The translations under genes and the position numbers were made by a program. From positions 1 through 16,508 of the forward strand of contig CALVRY010000014.1 of assembly GCA_944358755.1 (NCBI GenBank): a stretch of DNA of 16,508 bases, given 5' to 3'. The stretch comes from an uncultured Bacilli bacterium. Lineage in GTDB: Bacteria > Bacillota_I > Bacilli_A > RFN20 > CAG-826. The notes beneath the pieces were generated by a model that saw nothing but the letters and a program-made list of their open reading frames with translations, did not search any database and had not been told where the DNA came from. Positions 7,567 through 14,143 of the stretch are shown here, piece after piece. Each line of letters starts with the position of its first letter. Position 1 is the first letter of the stretch.

Positions 7567-7620
7567 GGTGTTCTTATAAAGTGACTATTTACATTGGAAC
7601 ATCCGTATCGCCTTACGCGC
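7567..7620 (-). ncRNA. Probable L19 leader (rplS mRNA 5' structure)
   Basis: The rplS transcript would begin near 7620 and has a leader of about 84 bases. In it GGATGTTC (7604-7597) pairs with GAACACC (7573-7567) with one bulged A. Inside this, TGTAAA (7593-7588) pairs with TTTATA (7580-7575). A small CGTA/TACG hairpin lies upstream. Bacillota rplS genes often carry an autoregulatory L19 leader of similar size and position. I infer equivalence from location and fold and have not matched the published consensus. Confidence 0.5.
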
Positions 7621-7626
7621 TCGTAA

Positions 7627-7655
7627 ATAATACCAATTAAACAAAAAATAATCAA
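7627..7655 (-). promoter_or_regulatory. Promoter for rplS
   Basis: On the minus strand TTGATT (7655-7650), a 17-base spacer and TATTAT (7632-7627) form a sigma-A type promoter. A TGG just before the -10 box makes it an extended -10. Predicted transcription start is near 7620. Confidence 0.7.
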
Positions 7656-7673
7656 CATAAAAAATATTTTTTC

Positions 7674-7695
7674 TGTCAAGTAATTTTACTTGACA
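7674..7695. promoter_or_regulatory. Palindrome covering the rpsP -35 box (candidate operator)
   Basis: TGTCAAGTAA (7674-7683) and TTACTTGACA (7686-7695) are perfect 10 bp inverted arms around a central TT. The right arm ends with the TTGACA -35 hexamer of rpsP. Part of the right half, AATTTTACTT (7682-7691), recurs 17 bases downstream at 7699-7708, inside the promoter spacer. A dimeric repressor bound here would block rpsP transcription. No candidate regulator is encoded nearby. Confidence 0.5.
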
Positions 7696-7718
7696 AGCAA
7701 TTTTACTTAACATATTAT
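7690..7718 (+). promoter_or_regulatory. Promoter for rpsP-khpA-rimM-trmD
   Basis: A perfect TTGACA (7690-7695), a 17-base spacer and TATTAT (7713-7718) form a near-consensus sigma-A promoter. Transcription would start near 7725, giving a leader of about 18 bases holding the AAAGGAG ribosome site. There is no room for a structured leader RNA. Confidence 0.8.
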
Positions 7719-7742
7719 ATTCGAGCAAAGGAGAAAAAGATT

Positions 7743-8069
7743 ATGGCAGTTAAGATTAGATTAGCAAGAGAAGGAAGACAACACTTACCTTTTTATAGAA
7801 TCGTTGTTGCTGATAGTAGATACACAAGAGATGGTAGATATCTTGAAAATTTAGGCACATATGACCCACTCAAAGGTCTTGCAAGTGCAAATTTAAATGA
7901 AGAACTCACAATCAAATGGCTCGTCAGTGGTGCTCAATATTCCGATACAATTAAAGCAATTCTTGCTTCAAAAGGATTAATTGAAAAAGCTAAAGCTGAA
8001 AAAGCAAAAACAGCTGTTAAAAAAAGTAAAGTCGTCTCAACAAAATCACCAGTAAAAGAGGCTAAATAA
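7743..8069 (+). CDS. rpsP: 30S ribosomal protein S16
   Basis: S16 is an early-assembling 30S protein. The N-terminal core is typical: AVKIRLAREG followed by PFYRIVVADSR and DGRYLENLGTYDPL. At 108 aa it is longer than most S16 proteins (about 80-90 aa). The extra part is a Lys/Ala-rich basic tail from about residue 80, of the sort seen in various ribosomal proteins and likely disordered. ATG 7743 is preceded by AAAGGAG at good spacing. The gene heads a plus-strand unit with khpA, rimM and trmD, opposite in direction to the flanking genes. The next gene begins two bases after its stop. Confidence 0.97.
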   Translation: MAVKIRLAREGRQHLPFYRIVVADSRYTRDGRYLENLGTYDPLKGLASANLNEELTIKWLVSGAQYSDTIKAILASKGLIEKAKAEKAKTAVKKSKVVSTKSPVKEAK

Positions 8070-8071
8070 AA

Positions 8072-8347
8072 ATGGATTATAAAAAATTAATTCATACTAT
8101 TGTTGATTCGTTTGTCTCTGATCCAGAAGCAATTCTTATTAGAGAAATCCCAAGTGAAACAAAAAAAGATGATTTAACCTTCTTAATCTGTGCACCAAGT
8201 AACGACATCGCTCGTTTAATTGGTAAAAAAGGTTGCATTGCAAACGCTATTAGAGAAGTCGTTTCAATCGCTGGTAAACTTGAAAACAAGAAAACTTTTA
8301 TTAAGTTTGAATCTTTAGAAGGTGAGGAAAATAAGGAAGGAGAATAA
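8072..8347 (+). CDS. khpA: KH-domain RNA-binding protein KhpA (YlqC)
   Basis: KhpA is a small single-KH-domain RNA binder. In several Bacillota it pairs with KhpB (EloR/Jag) and affects cell elongation and mRNA handling. The KH motif is visible as ARLIGKKGCIANAIREVV, with the GKKG loop at residues 51-54. At 91 aa it is slightly longer than usual because of an acidic tail (EGEENKEGE). It starts two bases after rpsP, the conserved rpsP-ylqC pair. The ylqD gene that follows in Bacillus is missing. The last codons and the TAA stop lie inside a terminator-like hairpin, so the acidic, purine-rich tail partly reflects that RNA structure. Confidence 0.9.
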   Translation: MDYKKLIHTIVDSFVSDPEAILIREIPSETKKDDLTFLICAPSNDIARLIGKKGCIANAIREVVSIAGKLENKKTFIKFESLEGEENKEGE

Positions 8348-8362
8348 TCTCCTCCCTTTTTT
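8335..8362 (+). terminator. Intrinsic terminator between khpA and rimM
   Basis: GGAAGGAGA (8335-8343) pairs with TCTCCTCCC (8348-8356) with one A-C mismatch and an ATAA loop that holds the khpA stop, then six T residues (8357-8362). The rimM start codon comes 11 bases later. S16 and KhpA transcripts would mostly end here, with rimM-trmD made by read-through. Confidence 0.75.
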
Positions 8363-8373
8363 ATGTCTAATTT

Positions 8374-8889
8374 ATGGATAAATATTTATTAGTTTGTAAA
8401 GTTTTAAAAACAATCGGCTTAAAAGGCGAGATGAAAGTTTACACTTATTCCACTTTTTCTGACATTAGATATAAAAAAGGGAATAAACTTTATTATAAAA
8501 ATGGTGACGAATACGTTCCTTTAACTATCACTACTCATTCATTTAAAGGCGGAAATATTGATAGCTTATCTTTTAAAGAATATAACGATATCAACCAAAT
8601 TTCTTTTTTAATTGGAAAAGAACTTTTTGCTTTAAAAGATACCAAGCTCCTTTCAAAAGATGAATATTATTACGATGATTTGATTGGGTTAAAAATAATG
8701 AGCGAAGAAGAAAAAGAACTTGGAACGGTCACTTCAGTCGAAGAATTTCCTGCTCAAATTACGCTTAAAATTTTGAAAAACTCTGCAAAAGGCCACTTTT
8801 TTATTCCATTTAATGATTTTTTTGTTAAAGAAATTAACCTTGAACAAGGCTATATAAAAATTCATTTAATAGAAGGTTTAACTGATTAA
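8374..8889 (+). CDS. rimM: Ribosome maturation factor RimM
   Basis: RimM binds S19 in the 30S head and helps mature the 3' domain of 16S rRNA. The protein has 171 aa, which is normal. The N-terminal domain shows the VLKTIGLKGEMKVYTYS motif and the C-terminal PRC-barrel ends with HFFIPFNDFFVKEI and IHLIEGL, both family hallmarks. ATG 8374 is the only sensible start. It has no Shine-Dalgarno, since the 26 bases before it are taken up by a terminator arm, the T-run and an AT-rich spacer. The purine-rich GGAAGGAG upstream is too distant and is buried in that hairpin. Low-efficiency initiation or coupling to khpA is therefore likely. The gene shares one base with trmD (TAATG overlap). Confidence 0.95.
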   Translation: MDKYLLVCKVLKTIGLKGEMKVYTYSTFSDIRYKKGNKLYYKNGDEYVPLTITTHSFKGGNIDSLSFKEYNDINQISFLIGKELFALKDTKLLSKDEYYYDDLIGLKIMSEEEKELGTVTSVEEFPAQITLKILKNSAKGHFFIPFNDFFVKEINLEQGYIKIHLIEGLTD

Positions 8890-9659
8890 TGAAATTTACA
8901 ATTTTAACTTTATTTCCAGAAATGTTTTCTTCTTTTTTTGCGTCTTCAATTTTAAAAAGAGCGATTGGAGAAAAATTAATCGAAGTAAAATTAGTAAATA
9001 TTAGAGATTATACAAAAGACAAATATCATCGAGTTGATACGCCTCCAATTGGAGGAGGTGCAGGACTTATCATGAAATGCCAACCAATTATTGATGCATT
9101 AAATGAAAATTCAACCTCTACTACTCATAAAATATTACTTTCTCCAAGAGGAAGAACATTTAAACAATCAGTAGCAATTGAACTTTCACAAAAATACAAT
9201 GATATTCTTATTTTATGTGGTCATTACGAAGGTTTTGATGAACGAGTATACTCATATTTTGATGAGATTATTTCAATTGGTGACTATATTTTAACAGGTG
9301 GAGAACCTGCTGCGATGTGCATTGTTGATTCTATTTCCCGTTTAATTGATGGAGTCATTACAAAAGAAAGTATTTCTGAAGAAAGCTTTGATAATAACTT
9401 ACTTGAATATCCACAATATACCGAACCATATGAATTTAATGGACAAAAAGTGCCAGAAATTCTTTACTCTGGAAATCATGAAGCAGTTAAAAAATGGAGA
9501 AAAAAACAAGCTTTAAAACTAACTAGAGAATTAAGACAAGATCTTTTTGTTCGAATCGAATTAACCAAACAAGATAAAAAACTCTTACAAGAAATAGATA
9601 ATAAAGAAACCGGCTCTTGGGAAACTGAAGCAATTAAAAAAGGATTTAAAAGTAAATAA
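8889..9659 (+). CDS. trmD: TrmD, tRNA (guanine-37-N1) methyltransferase
   Basis: TrmD methylates G37 next to the anticodon using S-adenosylmethionine, which prevents +1 frameshifting. It is a 256 aa SPOUT-family protein. The opening TILTLFPEMF is typical, and the trefoil-knot cofactor loops are present as LSPRGR (84-89), CGHYEGFDERV (110-120) and SIGDYILTGGE (129-139). The SGNHEAVKKWR segment is in the C-terminal domain. Two normally well-kept positions differ. The usual PYGGG reads PIGGG (53-57), and the usual PHYTRP reads PQYTEP (175-180), replacing an Arg with Glu. The rest of the fold looks intact, so function is probably kept. It is co-translated with rimM. It ends convergent with ffh, 83 bases away, rather than leading into rplS. 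Confidence 0.96.
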   Translation: MKFTILTLFPEMFSSFFASSILKRAIGEKLIEVKLVNIRDYTKDKYHRVDTPPIGGGAGLIMKCQPIIDALNENSTSTTHKILLSPRGRTFKQSVAIELSQKYNDILILCGHYEGFDERVYSYFDEIISIGDYILTGGEPAAMCIVDSISRLIDGVITKESISEESFDNNLLEYPQYTEPYEFNGQKVPEILYSGNHEAVKKWRKKQALKLTRELRQDLFVRIELTKQDKKLLQEIDNKETGSWETEAIKKGFKSK

Positions 9660-9671
9660 TCAGTAATTTTC

Positions 9672-9691
9672 TAGTATATTTTTATGTACTA
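9672..9691. terminator. Weak hairpin between convergent trmD and ffh
   Basis: TAGTATA (9672-9678) can pair with TGTACTA (9685-9691), including one G:U, across a six-base loop. It is the only hairpin I see in the 83-base gap between the two convergent genes. The stem is AT-rich and neither strand has a clean T-run after it, so termination here would be weak. Nothing else is visible in this gap. Confidence 0.25.
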
Positions 9692-9742
9692 AAAACCTAC
9701 TAATTTACTTAAAAACCTTGCAAATCTCAAATATTTTAAAAA

Positions 9743-11095
9743 TTAATAAGGAAATTTACCACCAAATCCACTCATATTAGGCATGTTGAATTTTCCATTC
9801 TTGCCCTTCATTTGTTTCATCATAAGTTTCATTTGATCATACTTTTTAAGTACTTTATTAACATCGGCGTTGGTTTTTCCGCTACCGTTTGCTATTCTAA
9901 CTTTTCTAGAATTTTTCAAAATTTCTGGATGTGCTCTTTCTTCAGGTGTCATTGAGTTAATGATGACTTCAAAATTTTTCATTTCTTTTTCTGCTGCACC
10001 AAGTTGAGCATCATTAATTTTTGGCATACCAGGAATAAGTTTTAAAAGTCCACCAAGTGAACCTAACTTTTGAACTTGTTTCATTTGTTTAAGCATATCA
10101 TCAAGAGTGAAGTTTCCTTCAACCATCTTTTTTACACTCTTTTTAGCTTCTTTTTCATCGATGTTTTCACTTACTTTATCAATAAGCGTTAAAACATCAC
10201 CCATTCCAAGAATTCTTTCAGCCATTCTATCTGGATGGAAAATATCAAGATCAGATAATTTTTCACCAGTGCCAATAAATTTAATTGGAACTCCAGTAAC
10301 GTGAGCAATCGATAAAGCAGCACCACCTCTAGAATCACCATCCATCTTGGACATGATTGCACCAGTAAGTTTTAAATCTTCATTAAACTTCTTAGCAACA
10401 TTGACTGAATCTTGTCCAGCCATGGCATCAGTTAAAAGAAGAATTTCATCTGGATTTACTTTGCCTTTAATGTTTTTAAGTTCAGTCATTAAAGTTTCAT
10501 CAATTTGTAAACGACCAGCAGTATCGATAATTAAAACATCATAATGGTCGTTGTATGCTTCTTCTTTTGCTTTTAATGCAATATCAACTGGATTTACATT
10601 TGTACCCATATTGATTAATGGAACATTAATTTGTTTAGCGATTTGATCAAGTTGGTCAATAGCAGCTGGACGATAAACGTCACAAGCGGCAAGTAAAACT
10701 TTCTTATTAAGTTTAGACTTCATCAATAAAGCAAGTTTACCAGCGGTTGTTGTTTTACCACTACCTTGTAAACCAACAAGCAAAATAATTGTTGGCTTAT
10801 TCTTGTTATAAACAAGTTCACAACTATCACTACCTAAAAGATTAACAAGCTCATCACGAACAATTTTGACAACCATTTCACTTGGGTTTAATTTATCAAA
10901 AACTTTTTCGCCAAGTGCTTTTTCTTTTACATTATTAACAAAGTCTTTTACGACTTTATAGTTAACATCAGCCTCAAGAAGAGCAATACGCACTTCTTTA
11001 AGCATTTCATCCATGTTTTTTTCGGTTAAATTCGACTCGCCTTTTATTTTTTTAATAACTTTTGAAAATTTTTCTGTTAAAGCTTCAAATGCCAT
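9743..11095 (-). CDS. ffh: Signal recognition particle protein Ffh (SRP54)
   Basis: Ffh is the GTPase of the signal recognition particle. It binds 4.5S/6S RNA and hydrophobic signal sequences and delivers ribosomes to FtsY. At 450 aa it is full length. The N domain covers about 1-95. The G domain carries GLQGSGKT (108-115), DVYRPAA (139-145), DTAGR (191-195) and SKMDGDSRGGAA (249-260). The M domain runs from about 300 to 435 with the RNA-binding SRKVRIANGSG segment (396-406) and many methionines, followed by a short Gly-rich tail. The ATG overlaps ylxM by 11 bases and has a GAGGTGA ribosome site. The ftsY-ylxM-ffh order is conserved in Bacillota. It is the last gene of the minus-strand unit. 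Confidence 0.98.
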   Translation of the reverse strand: MAFEALTEKFSKVIKKIKGESNLTEKNMDEMLKEVRIALLEADVNYKVVKDFVNNVKEKALGEKVFDKLNPSEMVVKIVRDELVNLLGSDSCELVYNKNKPTIILLVGLQGSGKTTTAGKLALLMKSKLNKKVLLAACDVYRPAAIDQLDQIAKQINVPLINMGTNVNPVDIALKAKEEAYNDHYDVLIIDTAGRLQIDETLMTELKNIKGKVNPDEILLLTDAMAGQDSVNVAKKFNEDLKLTGAIMSKMDGDSRGGAALSIAHVTGVPIKFIGTGEKLSDLDIFHPDRMAERILGMGDVLTLIDKVSENIDEKEAKKSVKKMVEGNFTLDDMLKQMKQVQKLGSLGGLLKLIPGMPKINDAQLGAAEKEMKNFEVIINSMTPEERAHPEILKNSRKVRIANGSGKTNADVNKVLKKYDQMKLMMKQMKGKNGKFNMPNMSGFGGKFPY

Positions 11096-11402
11096 AAATC
11101 ACCTCATTAATAATTTTTTCTTTAATTTCATCTGGAATTTCTAACTCTCTAAAAGTTTTCACGATTTTTGATTTCTTTTCACGGAGTAACAATTTTTTAT
11201 CAAATTCGTATAGTTTTTTTGTTGCGTGCTCAATTGTATCCAAAACTGCACTACGAGAAATATCTAAATCTTCACTAATTTCCTTCAAAGATAAATTAAA
11301 AGAATAATATTTCTCCATAATTATCTTTTGCTTATCAGTTAGTAAATTTTTATATAAATCAAACAAAATGTTTATTTCGTTAACTTTTTCTAAATCATTC
11401 AT
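11085..11402 (-). CDS. ylxM: YlxM family DNA-binding/SRP-associated protein
   Basis: This is a small helix-turn-helix protein of 105 aa. The segment SLKEISEDLDISRSAVLDTI (about residues 33-52) resembles sigma factor region 4. The family is found next to ffh in Bacillota and Mollicutes. Streptococcal YlxM has been linked to signal recognition particle assembly and GTPase activity, and the family name reflects an older view of it as a regulator. The gene overlaps ftsY by 8 bases at its start and ffh by 11 bases at its end, so the three are translationally coupled. It ends in TGA. The role in this organism is inferred from family and position only. Confidence 0.92.
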   Translation of the reverse strand: MNDLEKVNEINILFDLYKNLLTDKQKIIMEKYYSFNLSLKEISEDLDISRSAVLDTIEHATKKLYEFDKKLLLREKKSKIVKTFRELEIPDEIKEKIINEVIYGI

Positions 11403-12423
11403 CTTTAATCAAGCTAGAACAGAGTCCATATAAATATTTATCTAAATCGAATTCTTCTAAATCAGAATCTTTTTCGCCAAGTCCGATAAATCTGACAGGA
11501 ATACCAAGTTCTTCTCTAATAGCAAGTATAATGCCGCCTTTAGAAGTACCATCCATTTTCGTAATTACAATACCTGTAATATTTATTAATTCTTTAAAAG
11601 CTTTTGCTTGTAAAACACCATTTTGACCAGTTGTCGCATCAATTACCAAGAAACATTCAGGATTTATTCCACTTAATTTTGTAACTACGTTATAAATTTT
11701 ACGTAATTCTTCCATTAAATTCTTTTTATTTTGAAGTCTTCCAGCTGTATCAACAATAACTAAATCAAAACATTCATCAATACCTTTTTTTGTACCTTTA
11801 TAAGCAACACTTGCAGGATCTTCGTTATCATTTCCAGTAACAATTGGAATAGATAAACGATCTGCCCAAATCGTAAGTTGTTCTTTTGCGCCAGCTCTAA
11901 AAGTATCGGCAGCAACAAGCATTACTTTTTTGCCTTGATTAATATATCTTTTTGCAAGTTTAGCAATTGTTGTTGTTTTTCCAACCCCATTTACACCTGT
12001 CATAAGCAAAATAACAGGTTTATGGTCAAAAGTAAGTTCGTTTTTAATATCTTCACCTTCTTTAAGGTAATTTAAGAACATTCTATCAACTAAAAGTTCG
12101 TTAATTTCTTTAGGATTATCGATATTTTTTTCTTTGGTATATTCGAGCAAATTTTCAATTGTATTAATAGTAAAAGAGACACCACAATCGGCTTCAATTA
12201 AGATTTCTTCAAGTTCTTCAAAATAATCTTGATTAGCGTTTTTATATCTTTTTGCTAATTCTTCAAGCTTATTTGAAAAATTTTTACGTGATTTCTCAAG
12301 ACCTTTATCGTATTTTTCGAGTGATTCTTTTTCTTTTTTCTCTTCTTTTGTTTCGACTTTTATTTCTTGAGTTTCACTAGTTTTTTTAGAAAATTTTTCT
12401 TTTAAAAATTTAAATAAACCCAT
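11395..12423 (-). CDS. ftsY: Signal recognition particle receptor FtsY
   Basis: FtsY is the membrane-associated receptor GTPase that pairs with Ffh to dock translating ribosomes at the SecYEG translocon. The protein has 342 aa, with a short charged N-terminal region (about 1-50, Lys/Glu-rich) rather than the long acidic A domain of E. coli. It starts with an amphipathic MGLFKFLKEKF segment that could touch the membrane. The NG domain carries GVNGVGKT (143-150), DTFRAGA (173-179), DTAGR (225-229), TKMDGTSKGG (288-297) and the closing GLGEKDSDLEEFD (314-326). ATG 12423 has an AAAAGGA ribosome site. It follows rnc after only 11 bases. In Bacillus smc lies between them. Confidence 0.98.
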   Translation of the reverse strand: MGLFKFLKEKFSKKTSETQEIKVETKEEKKEKESLEKYDKGLEKSRKNFSNKLEELAKRYKNANQDYFEELEEILIEADCGVSFTINTIENLLEYTKEKNIDNPKEINELLVDRMFLNYLKEGEDIKNELTFDHKPVILLMTGVNGVGKTTTIAKLAKRYINQGKKVMLVAADTFRAGAKEQLTIWADRLSIPIVTGNDNEDPASVAYKGTKKGIDECFDLVIVDTAGRLQNKKNLMEELRKIYNVVTKLSGINPECFLVIDATTGQNGVLQAKAFKELINITGIVITKMDGTSKGGIILAIREELGIPVRFIGLGEKDSDLEEFDLDKYLYGLCSSLIKDE

Positions 12424-12434
12424 AAATATCCTTT

Positions 12435-13121
12435 TTATAAAACTGCTTTTTTATTTAATGCATCTTTTGCGGCTTCTTGTTCAGCTATTTTTTTGCTTCT
12501 ACCTTCGCCTCGACCTAAAACTATTCCATTAAAACGAACTTCCGCGAAAAATGTTCGATTATGAGGTGGCCCTTTTTCAAAAACTATTTTGTAATTTACT
12601 GATTCACGATATTCAGCTTGCATTGCTTCTTGAAGAATTGATTTATAATCTTTTACTTCTTCTAAAGTAAAATTTTTGACATCATCTTGATAAATATTTT
12701 CGATAAATTTACGAGCAAACTCGATTCCTTTATCAAGATAAACCGCACCAATTACTGCTTCAAAAACGTCTTCTAGAATCGATTGATTGTTCATAACTTC
12801 TTGAGTAGAAAGACTTTTACCAGCTCTAATAAATTCTGGATATCCAATTTTTCGTGCAAGTTTTGCAAGGTATTCACTTTGAACAAGGAAACTTTTTGCT
12901 TTTGTGAGAGCTCCTTCAAGCATATCTGGATGTTCATTAAAAAGCATTGAAGCGATAACAAATCCAAGTACGCTATCACCCATAAATTCTAAACGCTCAT
13001 AGTCATGATGATGAGTTTTAGCATCACTATTAAAAGAAGAGTGGGTAAAAGCCATCTCGTACAAATCTTTACGATTTGTTTCAATATGAAATTTTTCTAA
13101 AAACTCATCGATTGTTTTCAC
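12435..13121 (-). CDS. rnc: Ribonuclease III
   Basis: RNase III cuts double-stranded RNA, including the 16S and 23S precursor stems. The protein has 228 aa. The nuclease domain (about 1-150) carries the signature ERLEFMGDSVL (42-52). E45 and D49 are the first catalytic pair and D118 and E121 (EDVFEA) the second. The double-stranded RNA-binding domain covers about 155-225 and ends with the GRGEGRSKKIAEQEAA motif. Translation starts at a GTG that overlaps the plsX TGA stop as GTGA, so the two genes are tightly coupled. In Bacillus fabD, fabG and acpP lie between plsX and rnc. Here they are gone. Confidence 0.97.
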   Translation of the reverse strand: MKTIDEFLEKFHIETNRKDLYEMAFTHSSFNSDAKTHHHDYERLEFMGDSVLGFVIASMLFNEHPDMLEGALTKAKSFLVQSEYLAKLARKIGYPEFIRAGKSLSTQEVMNNQSILEDVFEAVIGAVYLDKGIEFARKFIENIYQDDVKNFTLEEVKDYKSILQEAMQAEYRESVNYKIVFEKGPPHNRTFFAEVRFNGIVLGRGEGRSKKIAEQEAAKDALNKKAVL

Positions 13122-14098
13122 TTCGAAAGTTCCTCTTTGAATTTTTCAACAATATTAACGCTAACAAGTTTATATCCATTTTCAAGTGCGCTTAAAAATG
13201 ATTTTGTATCGCTACTACCATGTGCCTTAATGACGACGCCATTTACACCCATAAGTAAGGCTCCACCAACATTTTTGTAATCCATTCTTTCTTTGATTTC
13301 GTTTACGCCGCTTTTTGAGAAAAGATAGCCTATCATCGTTAAAATGTTCTTTTTGAAAGCTTCTTTTATCATGCGTGACATAGCTTTTGCTGTGCCTTCA
13401 ACTGATTTAAGGAAAATATTTCCTGTGTAGCCATCAGTAACAAGAACATCAATATCGCCAAAAAGAGGATCTCTTCCTTCAATATTACCTTTAAAATTGA
13501 TTGATTTACACTCTTTTAAAAGTGGATAAGCTTCTTTATTAAGTGGAGAGCCTTTTTCTTCTTCAGTGCCATTTGATAATAAATAAACACTTGGATTAAC
13601 AGCATGATATACAATTGAATAATAAATTGAACCCATAATTGCAAATTGAACGAGTTCTTCTTTTGTATTTGAATTGTTTGCACCAAGATCGCAAACAACA
13701 AATTTTTTATTCTTTTTAACAGTTGGGAAAGATGTAATTAAACAAGGACGAGTAATGCCTTCAATTCTCTTAATTTTAAAAATAGAAGCCGATAATAAAG
13801 CGCCGGTACTTCCCGCACTAATTAAAGCATCACATTTGTTGTCAAGATAAGTTTTGATAGCGACCATTAAGCTTGAATCTTTGTCTTTTAATGCACTTAG
13901 TGGATCAACATCCATTTTTAAAACAGATTTAGATTCAACAAGCGTAATATTTGGCATATTTTTAAATTCGCTTAAATCATCTAAATTGCCAACTAAAAAT
14001 AGTTCAACATCTTTATGTCTTTTAATAAATTCTTTTGTGCCAGAAATGGTAGCTTTAACTCCATTATCGCCACCCATCATATCAATTACAAATTTCAT
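13118..14098 (-). CDS. plsX: PlsX, acyl-ACP:phosphate acyltransferase
   Basis: PlsX interconverts acyl-ACP and acyl-phosphate, the acyl donor for PlsY in phospholipid synthesis. It is a peripheral membrane enzyme. The protein has 326 aa. Family motifs are the opening DMMGGD (6-11), SAGSTGA (94-100), CDLGANNS (136-143), NIEGRD (205-210), TDGYTGNIFLK (221-231) and the NVGGALLMGVNGVVIKAHG block (276-294). I start at ATG 14098, with AAAGGAG five bases upstream. The GTG two codons earlier would overlap that ribosome site. It lies directly downstream of a FakA-like kinase that feeds the same acyl-phosphate pool, while the fatty acid synthesis genes usually linked to plsX are absent from this cluster. 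It ends in TGA overlapping the rnc start. Confidence 0.97.
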   Translation of the reverse strand: MKFVIDMMGGDNGVKATISGTKEFIKRHKDVELFLVGNLDDLSEFKNMPNITLVESKSVLKMDVDPLSALKDKDSSLMVAIKTYLDNKCDALISAGSTGALLSASIFKIKRIEGITRPCLITSFPTVKKNKKFVVCDLGANNSNTKEELVQFAIMGSIYYSIVYHAVNPSVYLLSNGTEEEKGSPLNKEAYPLLKECKSINFKGNIEGRDPLFGDIDVLVTDGYTGNIFLKSVEGTAKAMSRMIKEAFKKNILTMIGYLFSKSGVNEIKERMDYKNVGGALLMGVNGVVIKAHGSSDTKSFLSALENGYKLVSVNIVEKFKEELSK

Positions 14099-14104
14099 AA
14101 TCAC

Positions 14105-14118
14105 TCCTTTTTAAAGGA
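14105..14118 (-). promoter_or_regulatory. Hairpin pairing the plsX Shine-Dalgarno
   Basis: On the minus strand TCCTTT (14118-14113) is the exact reverse complement of AAAGGA (14110-14105), which is the plsX Shine-Dalgarno. Allowing a four-base loop, five pairs can form. The stem is short and mostly A:T, so it would at most lower initiation. It sits directly downstream of the yloV terminator. Confidence 0.35.
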
Positions 14119-14143
14119 AAAATCCCCGTTTTGCAGGGATTTT
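14118..14143 (-). terminator. Intrinsic terminator between yloV and plsX
   Basis: On the minus strand AAAATCCCTG (14143-14134) pairs with CGGGGATTTT (14128-14119), with one U:G wobble, across a CAAAA loop, and runs into a five-T tract. It begins at the yloV stop codon and ends 19 bases before the plsX ATG. Confidence 0.75.

Noticed and set aside
7657..7679. TTGACA on the minus strand in the 7674-7695 palindrome as a second rplS promoter
   Set aside because: No -10-like hexamer lies at 16-18 bases from it; the TTGATT/TATTAT pair further on is much better.
7699..9711. Similar TTTACTTAA strings at 7702 and 9703 as repeats that drove the rpsP-trmD inversion
   Set aside because: They are short, AT-rich and in the same orientation, whereas an inversion by recombination needs inverted copies.
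13516..13701. 61-codon minus-strand frame within plsX
   Set aside because: It is an out-of-frame shadow of plsX with biased, repetitive composition and no initiation signals.
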